From Nesterenkonia sp. F (GTDB lineage Bacteria; Actinomycetota; Actinomycetes; Actinomycetales; Micrococcaceae), in contig NZ_AFRW01000118.1 of NCBI RefSeq assembly GCF_000220985.1, positions 1 through 64,000 of the forward strand: a stretch of 64,000 nt of DNA. The letters run 5' to 3'. Below the pieces are notes generated by a model. It was given only the letters and a program-made list of their open reading frames with translations. It had not been told where the DNA came from and did not search any database. The stretch's first letter is position 1. Each line of letters starts with the position of its first letter. Below are positions 41,839 through 51,269 of the stretch, piece by piece. A program made the position numbers and the translations under genes.

Positions 41839-43125
41839 ATGGCCACCGACATCTTCGAAACCTTCGAATCCCAGGTCCGCAGCTACTGCATGAACTGGCC
41901 GGCCGTCTTCGAGAAGGCCTCCGGCTCCTACCAGTACACCGAGGACGGCTCGCGATACCTGGACTTCTTCTCCGGAGCCGGCGCGCTGAACTACGGCCAC
42001 AACCATCCGGAGCTGCGCGACCTGCTGGTCGACTACGTGGCCAACGACGGGGTCACCCACTCGCTGGACATGAAGACCCCGTCCAAGCGCCGCTTCCTGG
42101 AGACCTTCGAGCGGGTCATCCTGGAGCCGCGGAGCATGGACTACAAGATCATGTTCCCGGGCCCGACGGGGACCAACAGCGTCGAGGCGGCGCTGAAGCT
42201 GGCCCGCAAGGTCACCGGCCGCCAGCACATCCTGTCGTTCACCAACGCCTTCCACGGCATGACGCTGGGGTCGCTGTCGGTCACCGGCAACTCGATGAAG
42301 CGCCGCGGCGCCGGCATTCCGCTGACCAACAGCTCCAAGATCCCGTACGACGACTACTTCGACGGCGACATCCCGGACTTCATCTGGCTGGAGAAGGTCC
42401 TGCAGGACTCCGGCTCCGGCGTCGACAAGCCGGCCGCGGTCATCGTCGAGACCGTCCAGGGCGAGGGCGGCCTGAACGCCGCGCGCATGGAGTGGCTGAA
42501 GGAGCTCTCCGCGCTGCTGAAGCGCCACAAGATCCTGCTGATCATCGACGACGTCCAGGCCGGCTGCGGCCGCACCGGCACCTTCTTCTCCTTCGAGGAG
42601 GCCGGCATCTCCCCGGACATCATCTGCATGTCCAAGTCGATCTCCGGCTACGGCCTGCCGATGGCGATCACCCTGTTCAAGCCGGAGCTGGACGTCTGGG
42701 AGGGCGGCGAGCACAACGGCACCTTCCGCGGCAACAACCTCGGCTTCGTCACCGGCGCCCGGGCGCTGGAGCTGTTCTGGTCGGACGACTCCTTCCAGAA
42801 GCAGCTGGCCGCGAAGATCGAGACTCTCCGGGAGGGCCTGGAGGACATCGCCCAGCACGTGAAGGGCGCGACGCTGCGCGGCCGCGGCTTCCTGACCGGC
42901 ATCTGCTTCCCCGACGCCGACACCGCCGGCAAGGTCGCCGCCGAGTCCTATAAGCGGAACCTGCTGCTGGAGACCTCCGGTCCCGAGGACGAGGTCATCA
43001 AGGTCATGCCGCCGCTGACCATCGACGACGAGGACCTGCAGAAGGGCATCAAGGTCATCGAGGACGCCGTGCTGGCGGCCACCGGCCAGATGAGCGAGCC
43101 GAGCCGCCTGCGCGCCCCGCGCTGA
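41839..43125 (+). CDS. ectB: Diaminobutyrate-2-oxoglutarate transaminase
   Basis: Makes L-2,4-diaminobutyrate from aspartate semialdehyde with glutamate as donor. Class III PLP aminotransferase, 428 residues. [21 protein letters not shown] binds the cofactor phosphate, VETVQGEGG and [13 protein letters not shown] line the site, and the PLP lysine is K266 in [12 protein letters not shown]. The ATG has GGAGGAG nine bases upstream. It lies 167 nt after ectA. The sequence is close to the actinobacterial EctB type. Confidence 0.98.
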   Translation: MATDIFETFESQVRSYCMNWPAVFEKASGSYQYTEDGSRYLDFFSGAGALNYGHNHPELRDLLVDYVANDGVTHSLDMKTPSKRRFLETFERVILEPRSMDYKIMFPGPTGTNSVEAALKLARKVTGRQHILSFTNAFHGMTLGSLSVTGNSMKRRGAGIPLTNSSKIPYDDYFDGDIPDFIWLEKVLQDSGSGVDKPAAVIVETVQGEGGLNAARMEWLKELSALLKRHKILLIIDDVQAGCGRTGTFFSFEEAGISPDIICMSKSISGYGLPMAITLFKPELDVWEGGEHNGTFRGNNLGFVTGARALELFWSDDSFQKQLAAKIETLREGLEDIAQHVKGATLRGRGFLTGICFPDADTAGKVAAESYKRNLLLETSGPEDEVIKVMPPLTIDDEDLQKGIKVIEDAVLAATGQMSEPSRLRAPR

Positions 43126-43324
43126 TCCGGCTCCCGCCCGAGCCTCTCGTGTCCCCCGCGCTCCGCCTCCCGGCGCGGCACTCGCCGTGCGATGATGCGT
43201 GAGTCCGGGGGACACGGGCCGTGCGCGGCACCTGCCCCGCGCCGTCGACCGGACGGCGTCGCCCGGCCGTGTCGCCCCGACGACCTCCACCCTCCCCACC
43301 CCTCCCCGCAGACAGGAGACGAGC

Positions 43325-43714
43325 ATGTACACGCTGCACATCGACGACCTCAACGACGGCGAGCGCGACATCCGCAACGAGGACTGGCGCTCCCGCCGAA
43401 TGGTCCTCGGCCGCGAGAAGGTCGGCTTCTCGCTGCACGAGACCACCATCTACGCCGGCTCCACGCATGAGTTCTGGTACGCGAACCACATCGAGGCGGT
43501 CTACTGCGTCGGCGGCGCCGGCCGGCTGACCAACCTGGAGACCGACGAGGTCCACGAGATCACCGACGGCTTCCTCTACCTGCTGGACGGCCATGAGAAG
43601 CACCGCGTGGAGGCCGACGAGGAGCTCCGCCTGGTCTGCGTCTTCAACCCGCCGGTGACCGGCAAGGAGGTCCACGACGAGAACGGCGTGTACCCGCTGA
43701 TCGTCGAGGACTGA
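43325..43714 (+). CDS. ectC: L-ectoine synthase
   Basis: Closes the ring of N-acetyl-diaminobutyrate to give ectoine. Cupin of 129 residues, normal for the family. Metal ligands expected in [21 protein letters not shown] (Glu) and the Tyr/His in [11 protein letters not shown] are present. AGGAG precedes the ATG. The 199-nt gap after ectB is longer than usual and GC-rich. Followed at once by a perfect 20-bp hairpin terminator. Ectoine rather than hydroxyectoine is the expected product from these three genes. Confidence 0.98.
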   Translation: MYTLHIDDLNDGERDIRNEDWRSRRMVLGREKVGFSLHETTIYAGSTHEFWYANHIEAVYCVGGAGRLTNLETDEVHEITDGFLYLLDGHEKHRVEADEELRLVCVFNPPVTGKEVHDENGVYPLIVED

Positions 43715-43760
43715 GCGCCGCTCCCTCCTTCCCCGGCGACGCCGAACCGTCGCCCGGACC

Positions 43761-43805
43761 ACGACGCCCGCCCCGGGATCCCCGCGATCCCGGGGCGGGC
43801 GTCGT
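43761..43805. terminator. Strong bidirectional hairpin after ectC
   Basis: A perfect 20-bp stem (43761-43780 with 43786-43805) with loop CCCGC, between the convergent ectC and ROK kinase genes. Confidence 0.85.
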
Positions 43806-43817
43806 CGTGCGCGGGGC

Positions 43818-44771
43818 TCACCCCACGTCTGCGCGACGCATGCCGACGCCCAGATGCGCGGCGCCGACCGCAGGAGCGCCGGAACTGGGCGGCAGCATCT
43901 CGAGGCGCTCGTCGATCCGCAGCGAGTGCAGGAAGTCCGATGCCTCTCCCGCCCTCCTCAGCTCGTCCACCACGACGTCCCGGAGCCGATCGCCGAGATG
44001 GACCAGACCTCCTCCGAGAAGCACGGTCGGCACGTCGAGCGTGAGCACGATCAGACGCACCGCCGCCGCGACGCCGGCGGCGAACTCGCGGCGCAGTCGC
44101 ATCGCCCGCCCCTCTCCGCGGTCGGCGGCGTCGAACATCTCCAGCACCGGCAGATCCCCGCCGCCCCACCGCCGCGCCACGGCCCCGCCGCCGGCGACGG
44201 TCTCGAGGCATCCGCGCTGGCCGCACGGGCAGGTCTCCCCCCGCGGGTCGACCGATATGTGGCCGATCTCGCCGGCCACTCCGCCGACTCCGCGCTGCAG
44301 GACCCCGTCCACCACCACCCCGGCGGCGACGCCGGTGCCCAGATTGAGGTAGACCAGGCTCTCCCTCTCCCGCCCGCGGATCCGGCACGCGCCGATCGCG
44401 GCGGCCTTCACATCGTTCTCCACCCGGACCGGCACGCCCAGTTCGCGCTCCAGGATGCGCGCGAGGTCCAGGTCCCGCAGGCCGAGGTTCACCGCGTGAC
44501 GCACCCGGCCGCTCGGCACCTCGATCTGGCCCGGGATGCCGACGCCGACCGATTCCGCCGACACCTCGCCGGAGGGTCCGCAGAGAGCGGCGACGGCCCG
44601 GCCCACCGTGTCGACGACACCTGACGGCCCGGGGACGGTGACGCACCGGTGCCGCGCGACGACCCGTCCTGCCGCATCGAGCGCCAGCGCCTCAGTCTTG
44701 GTCCCGCCGACGTCGAGCCCCACGCGGACGGGTCGTCCGACGACCGTCGCACCATCGAGTCGCCGCGTCAT
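43818..44771 (-). CDS. ROK family sugar kinase, possibly N-acetylglucosamine kinase
   Basis: 317 residues. The ATP motif is VGLDVGGTKTEALALD; the catalytic Asp is in VENDVKAAAIG; and the ROK zinc site is GEIGHISVDPRGETCPCGQRGCLETVAGG (His plus CxCGxxGCxE). It starts by ATGA overlap with the preceding ROK repressor, so they are one transcript. In context with a GH20-type hexosaminidase it would phosphorylate GlcNAc released inside the cell; glucose and N-acetylmannosamine are alternatives. NagA and NagB are not in the window. Confidence 0.92.
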   Translation of the reverse strand: MTRRLDGATVVGRPVRVGLDVGGTKTEALALDAAGRVVARHRCVTVPGPSGVVDTVGRAVAALCGPSGEVSAESVGVGIPGQIEVPSGRVRHAVNLGLRDLDLARILERELGVPVRVENDVKAAAIGACRIRGRERESLVYLNLGTGVAAGVVVDGVLQRGVGGVAGEIGHISVDPRGETCPCGQRGCLETVAGGGAVARRWGGGDLPVLEMFDAADRGEGRAMRLRREFAAGVAAAVRLIVLTLDVPTVLLGGGLVHLGDRLRDVVVDELRRAGEASDFLHSLRIDERLEMLPPSSGAPAVGAAHLGVGMRRADVG

Positions 44772-45922
44772 GAGACCCCCAGTTCGGCGGACAGCACCAT
44801 GACCAGCCCGCCCTGGAGGACGAGGTCGTCGCTCTGCAGGGGCACGCGCAGTCGCACATGGGTGTGGAAGCGACTCAGCGTGTGGCTCCGGAGCTTCTCC
44901 AGCGCGGCGTCGAGCAGCGTGCCGCCGAAGAGCTCATGCGGGGCCGCGATGACCACGTCGGAGAGGTTCAGCGCACCGACGATGGGAGCCAGCACGAGAG
45001 CCAGCCGGCCGCCCGCCTCCCGGAGGACCTGCTCATGCGCTCTGTCGCCTCCCGGATGCGAGGCATCGGCCTCCTCGAGCATCCGCGTCAGCTGCGGGAC
45101 GGACAGCCAGGCTTCCAGACAGCCGGTCTTCCCGCAGGCGCACTCGGGCCCATCGCCCTCTCCCACCTGGACGTGGCCGATCTCGCCGGCCGCCTGGGCG
45201 CTGCCGACGACGAGCTCACCGCGCACCAGCAGCGCCCCGCCGACGCCGCGCCCGACGCGGACGAGGAACATGTCCGGCTCGGCCTGCCCGAAGGTGTGCT
45301 CGGCGAGTGCCGCGGCGTTGGCGTCGTTGCCGACCACGGTGGGCACGCCCAGCGCGTCCTCCAGACGATCCCGCAGCGGAACCGCCTCCCATCCGAAGTT
45401 CGGCGCCTCCAGCACCTGACCGTCCTCCGAGATGATGCCCGGCGAACCGACTCCGACGCCGAGGACGCGCCCGTCGGCGACGTCCACGAGGGACCTGGCC
45501 AGGTCCACCACTTCGTCCACCGCGTCGTCGCCGGACCCGACCGTGGCGCGCGTCCGGATGCGCCGATCGAGCACGGCACCGGTGAGGTCCATCAGCGCGC
45601 CGACATTCTCCTCGGCCCCCGCGAGGTCCAGGGCGACGACCTGGATCCCATGCCGATCGAGGTCGACGAGCACGGCCGGCTTGCCCGGTCCGGAAGGTGC
45701 CCGCACCCCCTTCTCCACCACCAGCTCTCGCTCGAGGAGATGGGCGACCAGATCCGACGTGGTCACTCGCGTCAGCCCGGTCTCCCGTGCGAGATCGGCA
45801 CGACTCATCGCACCGCCGTGGAAGAGCGTGCGCAGCAGCAGGGTCAGATTGTGGGCCCGAGCATGCCGCGGCAGGACGCGCTGCGACGATCCGGCTCGTC
45901 GAGGGGTGGCGAGACTCTCCAT
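44768..45922 (-). CDS. ROK family transcriptional repressor (NagC/XylR type)
   Basis: 384 residues: winged helix-turn-helix (about 22-80, HNLTLLLRTLFHGGAMSRADLARETGLTRVTTSDLVAHL) joined to a ROK sugar-binding domain with VVGNDANAAALAEHTFG and the intact zinc motif GEIGHVQVGEGDGPECACGKTGCLEAW. The degenerate N-terminal ATP loop (ALDLAGAEENVGAL) fits a sensor rather than a kinase. It is divergent from the ABC importer at 46.15 kb. A perfect palindrome, TTTGTAAG-N5-CTTACAAA, lies directly before its ATG, so autorepression is likely. The ligand is probably a GlcNAc-type sugar or its phosphate. Confidence 0.93.
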   Translation of the reverse strand: MESLATPRRAGSSQRVLPRHARAHNLTLLLRTLFHGGAMSRADLARETGLTRVTTSDLVAHLLERELVVEKGVRAPSGPGKPAVLVDLDRHGIQVVALDLAGAEENVGALMDLTGAVLDRRIRTRATVGSGDDAVDEVVDLARSLVDVADGRVLGVGVGSPGIISEDGQVLEAPNFGWEAVPLRDRLEDALGVPTVVGNDANAAALAEHTFGQAEPDMFLVRVGRGVGGALLVRGELVVGSAQAAGEIGHVQVGEGDGPECACGKTGCLEAWLSVPQLTRMLEEADASHPGGDRAHEQVLREAGGRLALVLAPIVGALNLSDVVIAAPHELFGGTLLDAALEKLRSHTLSRFHTHVRLRVPLQSDDLVLQGGLVMVLSAELGVS

Positions 45923-45923
45923 G

Positions 45924-45944
45924 TTTGTAAGTATGGCTTACAAA
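45924..45944. promoter_or_regulatory. ROK repressor operator
   Basis: TTTGTAAG (45924-45931), five bases, CTTACAAA (45937-45944): a perfect 8-bp inverted repeat, AT-rich in a GC-rich genome, starting one base from the repressor's start codon. A degenerate relative (TTTTGTTAGTTAAG, about 46063-46077) lies nearer the importer promoter. Confidence 0.75.
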
Positions 45945-46152
45945 GCGGCTCCTCGCCTAGAGCGGATCGGAGCCGGTTCGCAGCGAGGCCCCCTCGGAGG
46001 GGTGCCGCCCGCGGCGTCCGCCGCGAACCCGCCGACCGCGACGGAGCTCGGAGCCCCCTTCCATTTTGTTAGTTAAGACGCCATACTTTTCCGCAGGGAG
46101 GTGTGACCCACACCACGCATCTCTGTCACAGCACCACGAGAGGAATCCACTC

Positions 46153-47430
46153 ATGCGACGCTCGATCGCGACGACCACCGCCGCAGCCCTCGCCCTCACC
46201 CTCACGGCCTGCGGCTCCAGCTCCGAGGGCGGCACCGACGGCGAGGAGTCCGCCTCCGCGGATCTCACGATGTGGTTGATGGAGCGCTCCGTGCCCGAGG
46301 AGGCGCAGGACTGGCTCGTCGAGGAGTTCGAATCCCGGCACGAGGGCTCCACGCTGACCATCCAGCACCAGCCCTGGGCCGGCATCGTCGAGCTGCTCCA
46401 GACCTCGCTGCCCGATGCCGAGCAGACGCCCGACCTCGTCGAGGTCGGCAACACCCAGGCCTCGACCTTCACCTCCGTGGGCGCCTTCGCACCCGTCGAC
46501 GACATGCTCGACGAGCTCGGCGGGGACTCGCTCATCGAATCCAGCCTCGACGCCGGCTCCTGGGACGGCACCGCCTACACTCCTCCGCTGTACGCCGGTT
46601 CGCGGGTCATCTACTACCGCAGAGACCTCCTGGAAGACGCCGGGATCGACGTTCCGCAGACGCTCGAGGAGCTCGGCGACGCGGCGATCGAACTCAACGA
46701 GGCCAACCCCGAGGACACCGAGGGTTTCACCGGCATCTACCTGGCCGCGGCCGACCCGAAGACGCTCGAAGGCTGGCTGTTCACGCACGGCGGCGACTAC
46801 GCCGTGCAGGACGAGGACGGCACCTGGGAGGGACGACTCTCCAGCCCCGAGTCCCTCGACGGGCTCCGAGAGGCTCAACGCCTGATGGAGCAGGGATCCG
46901 AGTACGTCCAGGATTCCAGCGAGACGGTCCAGGCCGCCGGCGAGCTGTTCAGCGCCGGCCGCGTCGGCTTCCTCTCCGGCCTGCCCTACATGGAGGACGA
47001 GATCGACCAGGAGATGTGGGACCAGGACCAGGTCGGAGTCATCGCGCTGCCGGGACTCACCGAGGGAGAGCCGGGCGTGACCTTCGCCGGAGGGTCGAAC
47101 ATCGGCATCTCCGCGGCCTCGCAGAACCAGGAGCTCTCCCAGGAGGTCCTGACGCTCATCTACAGCGAGGAGTTCCAGTCGCTGCTGGCCTCGGAGGGCG
47201 GCTGGGTGCCCGGAAACCTGGACTACGCCGACGCCCTCGAAGGACCCAGCGCCGAGCCGTTCCAGGTCGCAGTGGAGAACTCCAAGCTGACCCCGAACAC
47301 CCCGTCCTGGGGCGTGGTGGACAGCGCCCAGCTGCCGGTCGAGATCTGGACGCGCATCGCCGAGGGCGACGACGTCGAACAGGTGGCCGAGGAGATCGAC
47401 TCCGAGATCGAGGACGTCCTCAACGACTGA
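46153..47430 (+). CDS. ABC transporter sugar-binding lipoprotein, island 2
   Basis: Family 1 solute-binding protein of 425 residues with signal peptide MRRSIATTTAAALALTLTAC and lipobox LTAC. Mature part: ADLTMWLMERSVPEEAQDWLVEEFE, then TPDLVEVGNTQASTF and YYRRDLLEDAGIDVPQTLEEL, as in chito- or cello-oligosaccharide binders (NgcE-like in layout). It starts the importer operon divergent from the ROK repressor. GTGTG-ACC-CACAC (46101-46113) in the leader could be another control site. The substrate is inferred to be GlcNAc-containing oligosaccharides, including those with an oxidised end. Confidence 0.93.
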   Translation: MRRSIATTTAAALALTLTACGSSSEGGTDGEESASADLTMWLMERSVPEEAQDWLVEEFESRHEGSTLTIQHQPWAGIVELLQTSLPDAEQTPDLVEVGNTQASTFTSVGAFAPVDDMLDELGGDSLIESSLDAGSWDGTAYTPPLYAGSRVIYYRRDLLEDAGIDVPQTLEELGDAAIELNEANPEDTEGFTGIYLAAADPKTLEGWLFTHGGDYAVQDEDGTWEGRLSSPESLDGLREAQRLMEQGSEYVQDSSETVQAAGELFSAGRVGFLSGLPYMEDEIDQEMWDQDQVGVIALPGLTEGEPGVTFAGGSNIGISAASQNQELSQEVLTLIYSEEFQSLLASEGGWVPGNLDYADALEGPSAEPFQVAVENSKLTPNTPSWGVVDSAQLPVEIWTRIAEGDDVEQVAEEIDSEIEDVLND

Positions 47431-47479
47431 CCCTGTCGCATCCGCGCCCGGCCGGGTGCGGAGCCGGCCTGGAGGCCCC

Positions 47480-48466
47480 ATGACGATCCACGCACCGACT
47501 TCCCGCCGACCGCTCGACGAGGCGGCGACCGACCGACCGACGCCCGAGCCGCCGCGGCCGTCCCTCCGGTCCCGCGGACAGGTCCTCACTCCGTACCTGC
47601 TGCTGCTCGTGCCGACGGCGCTCGTCGTCCTGGCCCTCGGCTACCCGATGATCCGCCAGCTGGTGATGTCGTTCCAGGAGTTCGGCTTCGCCCAGCAGTT
47701 CGGACAGCCCCCGGAATGGGTCGGGCTGGACAACTACACCGCTATCCTCTCCGACCCGTACTTCTGGGTCGTCACGCTCAGGACGCTGGTCTTCACCGCG
47801 GGGGCCGCCGGCACGACCATGGTCATCGGCGTCGCCCTCGCCGTGCTGATGCAGCGAGTGGCGCCGGCGGCACGCACAGCTGTCCAGATCGCCCTCGTGT
47901 TCGCCTGGGCGACCCCGGTCATCGCCGCCGTCGCGATCTGGAAACTGATGACCGACCATCGCAACGGCGTGGTCAACGACGTCCTCGTCGGCTTCGGACT
48001 CACCGAGTTCGAGGGCTTCGACTGGCTGGACGGCGGAGCGGCCACCTTCATGCTGATCGGCGCCACAGTGGTGATCTGGGCCAGCACGCCGCTGGTCGCC
48101 CTCTCCGTCTTCGCGGCGCTGGCACAGGTGGACGAATCCATGGTCGAGGCCGCCCAGCTCGACGGCGCCTCGCTGGGACGGACGGTCTGGAGCGTCCTGC
48201 TTCCGAACATCCGTCCGGTGCTGGTGCTCCTGGGCATCCTCCAGGTGATCTGGGACCTGCGTGTGTTCGCCCAGATCTACTCGCTGCAGCAGGGCGCCGG
48301 AAGCACCGAGGAGACCAATCTGCTCGGCACGTACATCTACCACACCGGCATCGGAGGCGGGAACTATGGCGTGGCCTCCGCGCTGGCCATGGTGATGCTG
48401 CTCCTCCTCGTGGCGCTCACCTGGCGATACATCCGCAGACTCGGCAAGCAGGGAGATCTGTCATGA
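47480..48466 (+). CDS. Sugar ABC transporter permease (MalF type), island 2
   Basis: 328 residues from the ATG at 47480, with GGAGG just upstream. A disordered Pro/Arg-rich N-terminus precedes six spans, the first TPYLLLLVPTALVVLALGYPM. EAA motif: VEAAQLDGASLGRTVWSVLLP (about 222-242). ATGA overlap couples it to the next permease. Encoded with the binding protein but without an ATPase; the MsiK-like protein at 57.5 kb is the expected motor. Confidence 0.95.
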   Translation: MTIHAPTSRRPLDEAATDRPTPEPPRPSLRSRGQVLTPYLLLLVPTALVVLALGYPMIRQLVMSFQEFGFAQQFGQPPEWVGLDNYTAILSDPYFWVVTLRTLVFTAGAAGTTMVIGVALAVLMQRVAPAARTAVQIALVFAWATPVIAAVAIWKLMTDHRNGVVNDVLVGFGLTEFEGFDWLDGGAATFMLIGATVVIWASTPLVALSVFAALAQVDESMVEAAQLDGASLGRTVWSVLLPNIRPVLVLLGILQVIWDLRVFAQIYSLQQGAGSTEETNLLGTYIYHTGIGGGNYGVASALAMVMLLLLVALTWRYIRRLGKQGDLS

Positions 48467-49320
48467 GTGCCGCGAACTCCATCATGCGCCCCCGGACCGC
48501 CCGGGGTCGGACGACGCTGAACGCGGTGGCCGTCGCCGTCGCCCTGGTCTGGGTGTTCCCCATCTATTGGATGATCAACACCTCGCTCCAGCCGACGAGC
48601 ACGGTGCGCGTGGAGGGACCGGCTCCGGTGCCCCTCGAGTTCACCCCGGAGGCATACCTCGGCGTGCTGGCCGACCAGAGCTTCTGGACCGCGCTGAGCA
48701 TGAGCCTGCGGGTCAGCCTGCTCGCCGTCGCCGTCGCCCTGGTGTCGGCGACGCTCGCCGCCGTCGCGCTGAGCCGGTTCCGCTTCCGAGGCCGGGCCTC
48801 GGCGGTGGTCGCGGTCCTGGTCATCCAGATGATCCCGGCCGAGGCGCTGTTCATCTCCCAGTTCCGGATGCTCTCGGACTGGGGGCTGGTGAACACCGTG
48901 CTCGGGCTGTCCCTGCTCTACGTCGGCACAGTGATGCCGTTCATCGTGTGGATGCTCAAGGGGTTCGTCGACGGAGTCCCCGCCGACCTCGAGGAGTCGG
49001 CGATGACCGACGGCTGCACCCGATTCGGGGCGTTCGCCCGCGTCACGCTCCCGTTGCTGGGCCCGGGACTGGTCTCCACCGGCGTCTTCGCGTTCCTCGT
49101 CTCGTGGAACGAGTTCACGCTGGCCCTGGTGATCCTCTCCTCCGGCGGGCGGGTCACCCTCCCCGTCTGGCTCCAGGGCTTCCAGGAGGGCATCAGCGGC
49201 ACCGACTGGGCGGGGGTCATGGCCGGGTCGACGCTCATCGCCGTCCCGGTGCTCATCCTCTTCAGCATCGTCCAGCGGCGCATGGCGCGCGGGATGGTCT
49301 CCGGAGCCGTCAAAGGCTGA
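48463..49320 (+). CDS. Sugar ABC transporter permease (MalG type), island 2
   Basis: 285 residues, six spans beginning LNAVAVAVALVWVFPIYWMI. EAA motif: EESAMTDGCTRFGAFARVTLP (about 182-202), with the conserved Gly-Cys-Thr variant. The C-terminus is short and basic (QRRMARGMVSGAVKG). Overlaps the MalF-type gene by four bases and is followed after 85 nt by the GH20-like gene, which is probably in the same operon. Confidence 0.95.
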   Translation: MSAANSIMRPRTARGRTTLNAVAVAVALVWVFPIYWMINTSLQPTSTVRVEGPAPVPLEFTPEAYLGVLADQSFWTALSMSLRVSLLAVAVALVSATLAAVALSRFRFRGRASAVVAVLVIQMIPAEALFISQFRMLSDWGLVNTVLGLSLLYVGTVMPFIVWMLKGFVDGVPADLEESAMTDGCTRFGAFARVTLPLLGPGLVSTGVFAFLVSWNEFTLALVILSSGGRVTLPVWLQGFQEGISGTDWAGVMAGSTLIAVPVLILFSIVQRRMARGMVSGAVKG

Positions 49321-49405
49321 CCTCCCGCGCGCCGCCGACGCGCCCCGACGAACTCCCGACGATCTTCCGACAGACCGATCTCGACCTGACGACGAAGGAC
49401 GCCCC

Positions 49406-51226
49406 ATGAACCTCCCCCTGCACCCTGCTCCCCGCCGGATCGAAGAGATCCCGGGCCGCCCGCCCCACGCCGACGTCGACGTGCTCACCTCTCAGGACGA
49501 TCAGCTGCCGCCTCAGGGCTATCGGCTGGAGTACGGCGAGACGGTGCGCATCGCCCACGCCGACGCCGCCGGGCTGCGGTATGCCCTGCAGACGCTCGCG
49601 CAGCTGCGGGCGACGTCTCCGACGCCGGACCGTGCCGTACGGATCGTCGACTGGCCGGACTTCGCCCGACGCGGCTTCCAGCTGGACATCAGTCGGGATC
49701 GGGTCCCCACGCGGGCCGGACTGCGACGGCTGGTCGACGTCCTGGAGCTGGCGCGGTTCAACCAGCTCGAGCTCTACATGGAGAACACCTTCGCCTACCG
49801 CGACCATGCGGAGGTGTGGCAGGACGCGTCGCCGATGACGCCCGAGGACCTGCGCTGGCTGGACGACCTCTGCGTCGCGCGCGGGATCGAACTGGTGCCC
49901 AACCAGAACACATTCGGCCACTGGGAACGGTGGCTGTCCCACGACGAGCACCGGCACCGCGCCGAACATCCCGAGTCGCAGACCTTCGCCGGCACGGTCC
50001 GTCCGCCGTCGACGCTGGCCCCCACGGACGACAACGCCCGATTCGTGACGGGCCTGCTCGACGAGCTCACGCCCCACGTCCGCTCGCGCCGGCTGAACAT
50101 CGGCGCCGACGAGACCTGGGAGCTCGGGACCGGCGCCAGCCGGCAGCAGGTCGCGGCACGCGGTCTGGGCCCGGTGTTCCTCGACTACGTGGAGAAGGTG
50201 GCGCGTCCGTGGACGGATCGCGGATACACCGTCGAGTTCTGGTCCGACATCCTCGGCAGTCACCCAGAGCTCATGGACCGCATCCCCGAGGGCACTGTGC
50301 CGGTCGTCTGGCTCTATGACTCGCCGGACCACATCGCCACCGTCCTGGAACGCATGAGCCCGGCCGAGCAGGAGTTCAACCGAGCCCACGGCGTCGACGC
50401 CGAGCAGCTGCGGAGCTTCTCCTCCCGGGCTCGCGCGCTGATCGATGCCGGCGTGTCGTTCTGGGTCGCCCCCGGGACCGGGACCTGGCTCTCCTTCGTC
50501 GGACGGCTCGACAACGCGATCGGCAACATGGTCGATGCGGCGGAGACCGGAATCGCCCACGAGTCGGAGGGGTTCCTGCTCACCTGCTGGGGAGACGGCG
50601 GACATGTCGATCCGCCGGCCATCAGCTATGCGCCGATCGTCTTCGGCGGCGGCGTGAGCTGGGCCCTGGAAGCCAACCGCGACGTCGAGCATCGCCTCGC
50701 CGAGGTCCTCGACCGCCACGTCTTCGACGACGAGGCCGGCGTCCTGGGCGGGGTCCTGACCGACGTCGGACGCGTGGCCGACGGCCTGGACGCCGCGATC
50801 GGCAACGCCAGCCCGCTGTTCCGCGTCATCCAGCAGGCCGGAGCGATGGAGCCGCACCACGTCCCCTCGGCCGGGAGTCTGGCCTCGGCCCGTGATGTCC
50901 TCAGCTCCGCCCTGTCCCGGCTGGACGACGCCCGTCCCGCCGCCGCGGACGGAGCCGCGGTCATCGCCGAGATCCGTCAGGCGGTCCGCTGGGCGCTGTT
51001 CGGCGTCGAGGTGTTCGAGTCCGGCCTCGTCGCCGTCGTCGACGGCACCGCGGAGATGTCGAGGGAGACGGCACGAGGCCTCCTGGACCGCTTCGACAGC
51101 CTGCTGGCCGATCAGCGGCGGACGTGGCTGCTCGCCGCGCGTCCGGGAGGACTCGACACGAGCATCGCGCGGTTCGCACCGCTGCGGCGGAGGCTGGCAC
51201 GCCTGGCGAGCGGATCCGCGGACTGA
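49406..51226 (+). CDS. GH20-type beta-N-acetylhexosaminidase, cytoplasmic
   Basis: 606 residues, no signal peptide. The small N-terminal domain (residues 1 to about 85) ends AGLRYALQTLAQL, the usual bridge to a GH20 barrel, and the barrel begins VDWPDFARRGFQLDISRDRVP. The catalytic Asp235-Glu236 pair is in LNIGADETWELG; NTFGHWERW and FWSDILGSHPELM are other barrel strands. The C-terminal 200 residues are helical without a known name. Retaining GH20 enzymes use the substrate's acetamido group, so the substrate should carry GlcNAc or GalNAc at the non-reducing end. Because it is intracellular and downstream of an importer, intact chito-oligosaccharides must be brought in first. Confidence 0.9.
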   Translation: MNLPLHPAPRRIEEIPGRPPHADVDVLTSQDDQLPPQGYRLEYGETVRIAHADAAGLRYALQTLAQLRATSPTPDRAVRIVDWPDFARRGFQLDISRDRVPTRAGLRRLVDVLELARFNQLELYMENTFAYRDHAEVWQDASPMTPEDLRWLDDLCVARGIELVPNQNTFGHWERWLSHDEHRHRAEHPESQTFAGTVRPPSTLAPTDDNARFVTGLLDELTPHVRSRRLNIGADETWELGTGASRQQVAARGLGPVFLDYVEKVARPWTDRGYTVEFWSDILGSHPELMDRIPEGTVPVVWLYDSPDHIATVLERMSPAEQEFNRAHGVDAEQLRSFSSRARALIDAGVSFWVAPGTGTWLSFVGRLDNAIGNMVDAAETGIAHESEGFLLTCWGDGGHVDPPAISYAPIVFGGGVSWALEANRDVEHRLAEVLDRHVFDDEAGVLGGVLTDVGRVADGLDAAIGNASPLFRVIQQAGAMEPHHVPSAGSLASARDVLSSALSRLDDARPAAADGAAVIAEIRQAVRWALFGVEVFESGLVAVVDGTAEMSRETARGLLDRFDSLLADQRRTWLLAARPGGLDTSIARFAPLRRRLARLASGSAD

Positions 51227-51269
51227 CCGGTGATCCCGTCCCGCGGCGGACCCGCCCGACGATCCGAGG

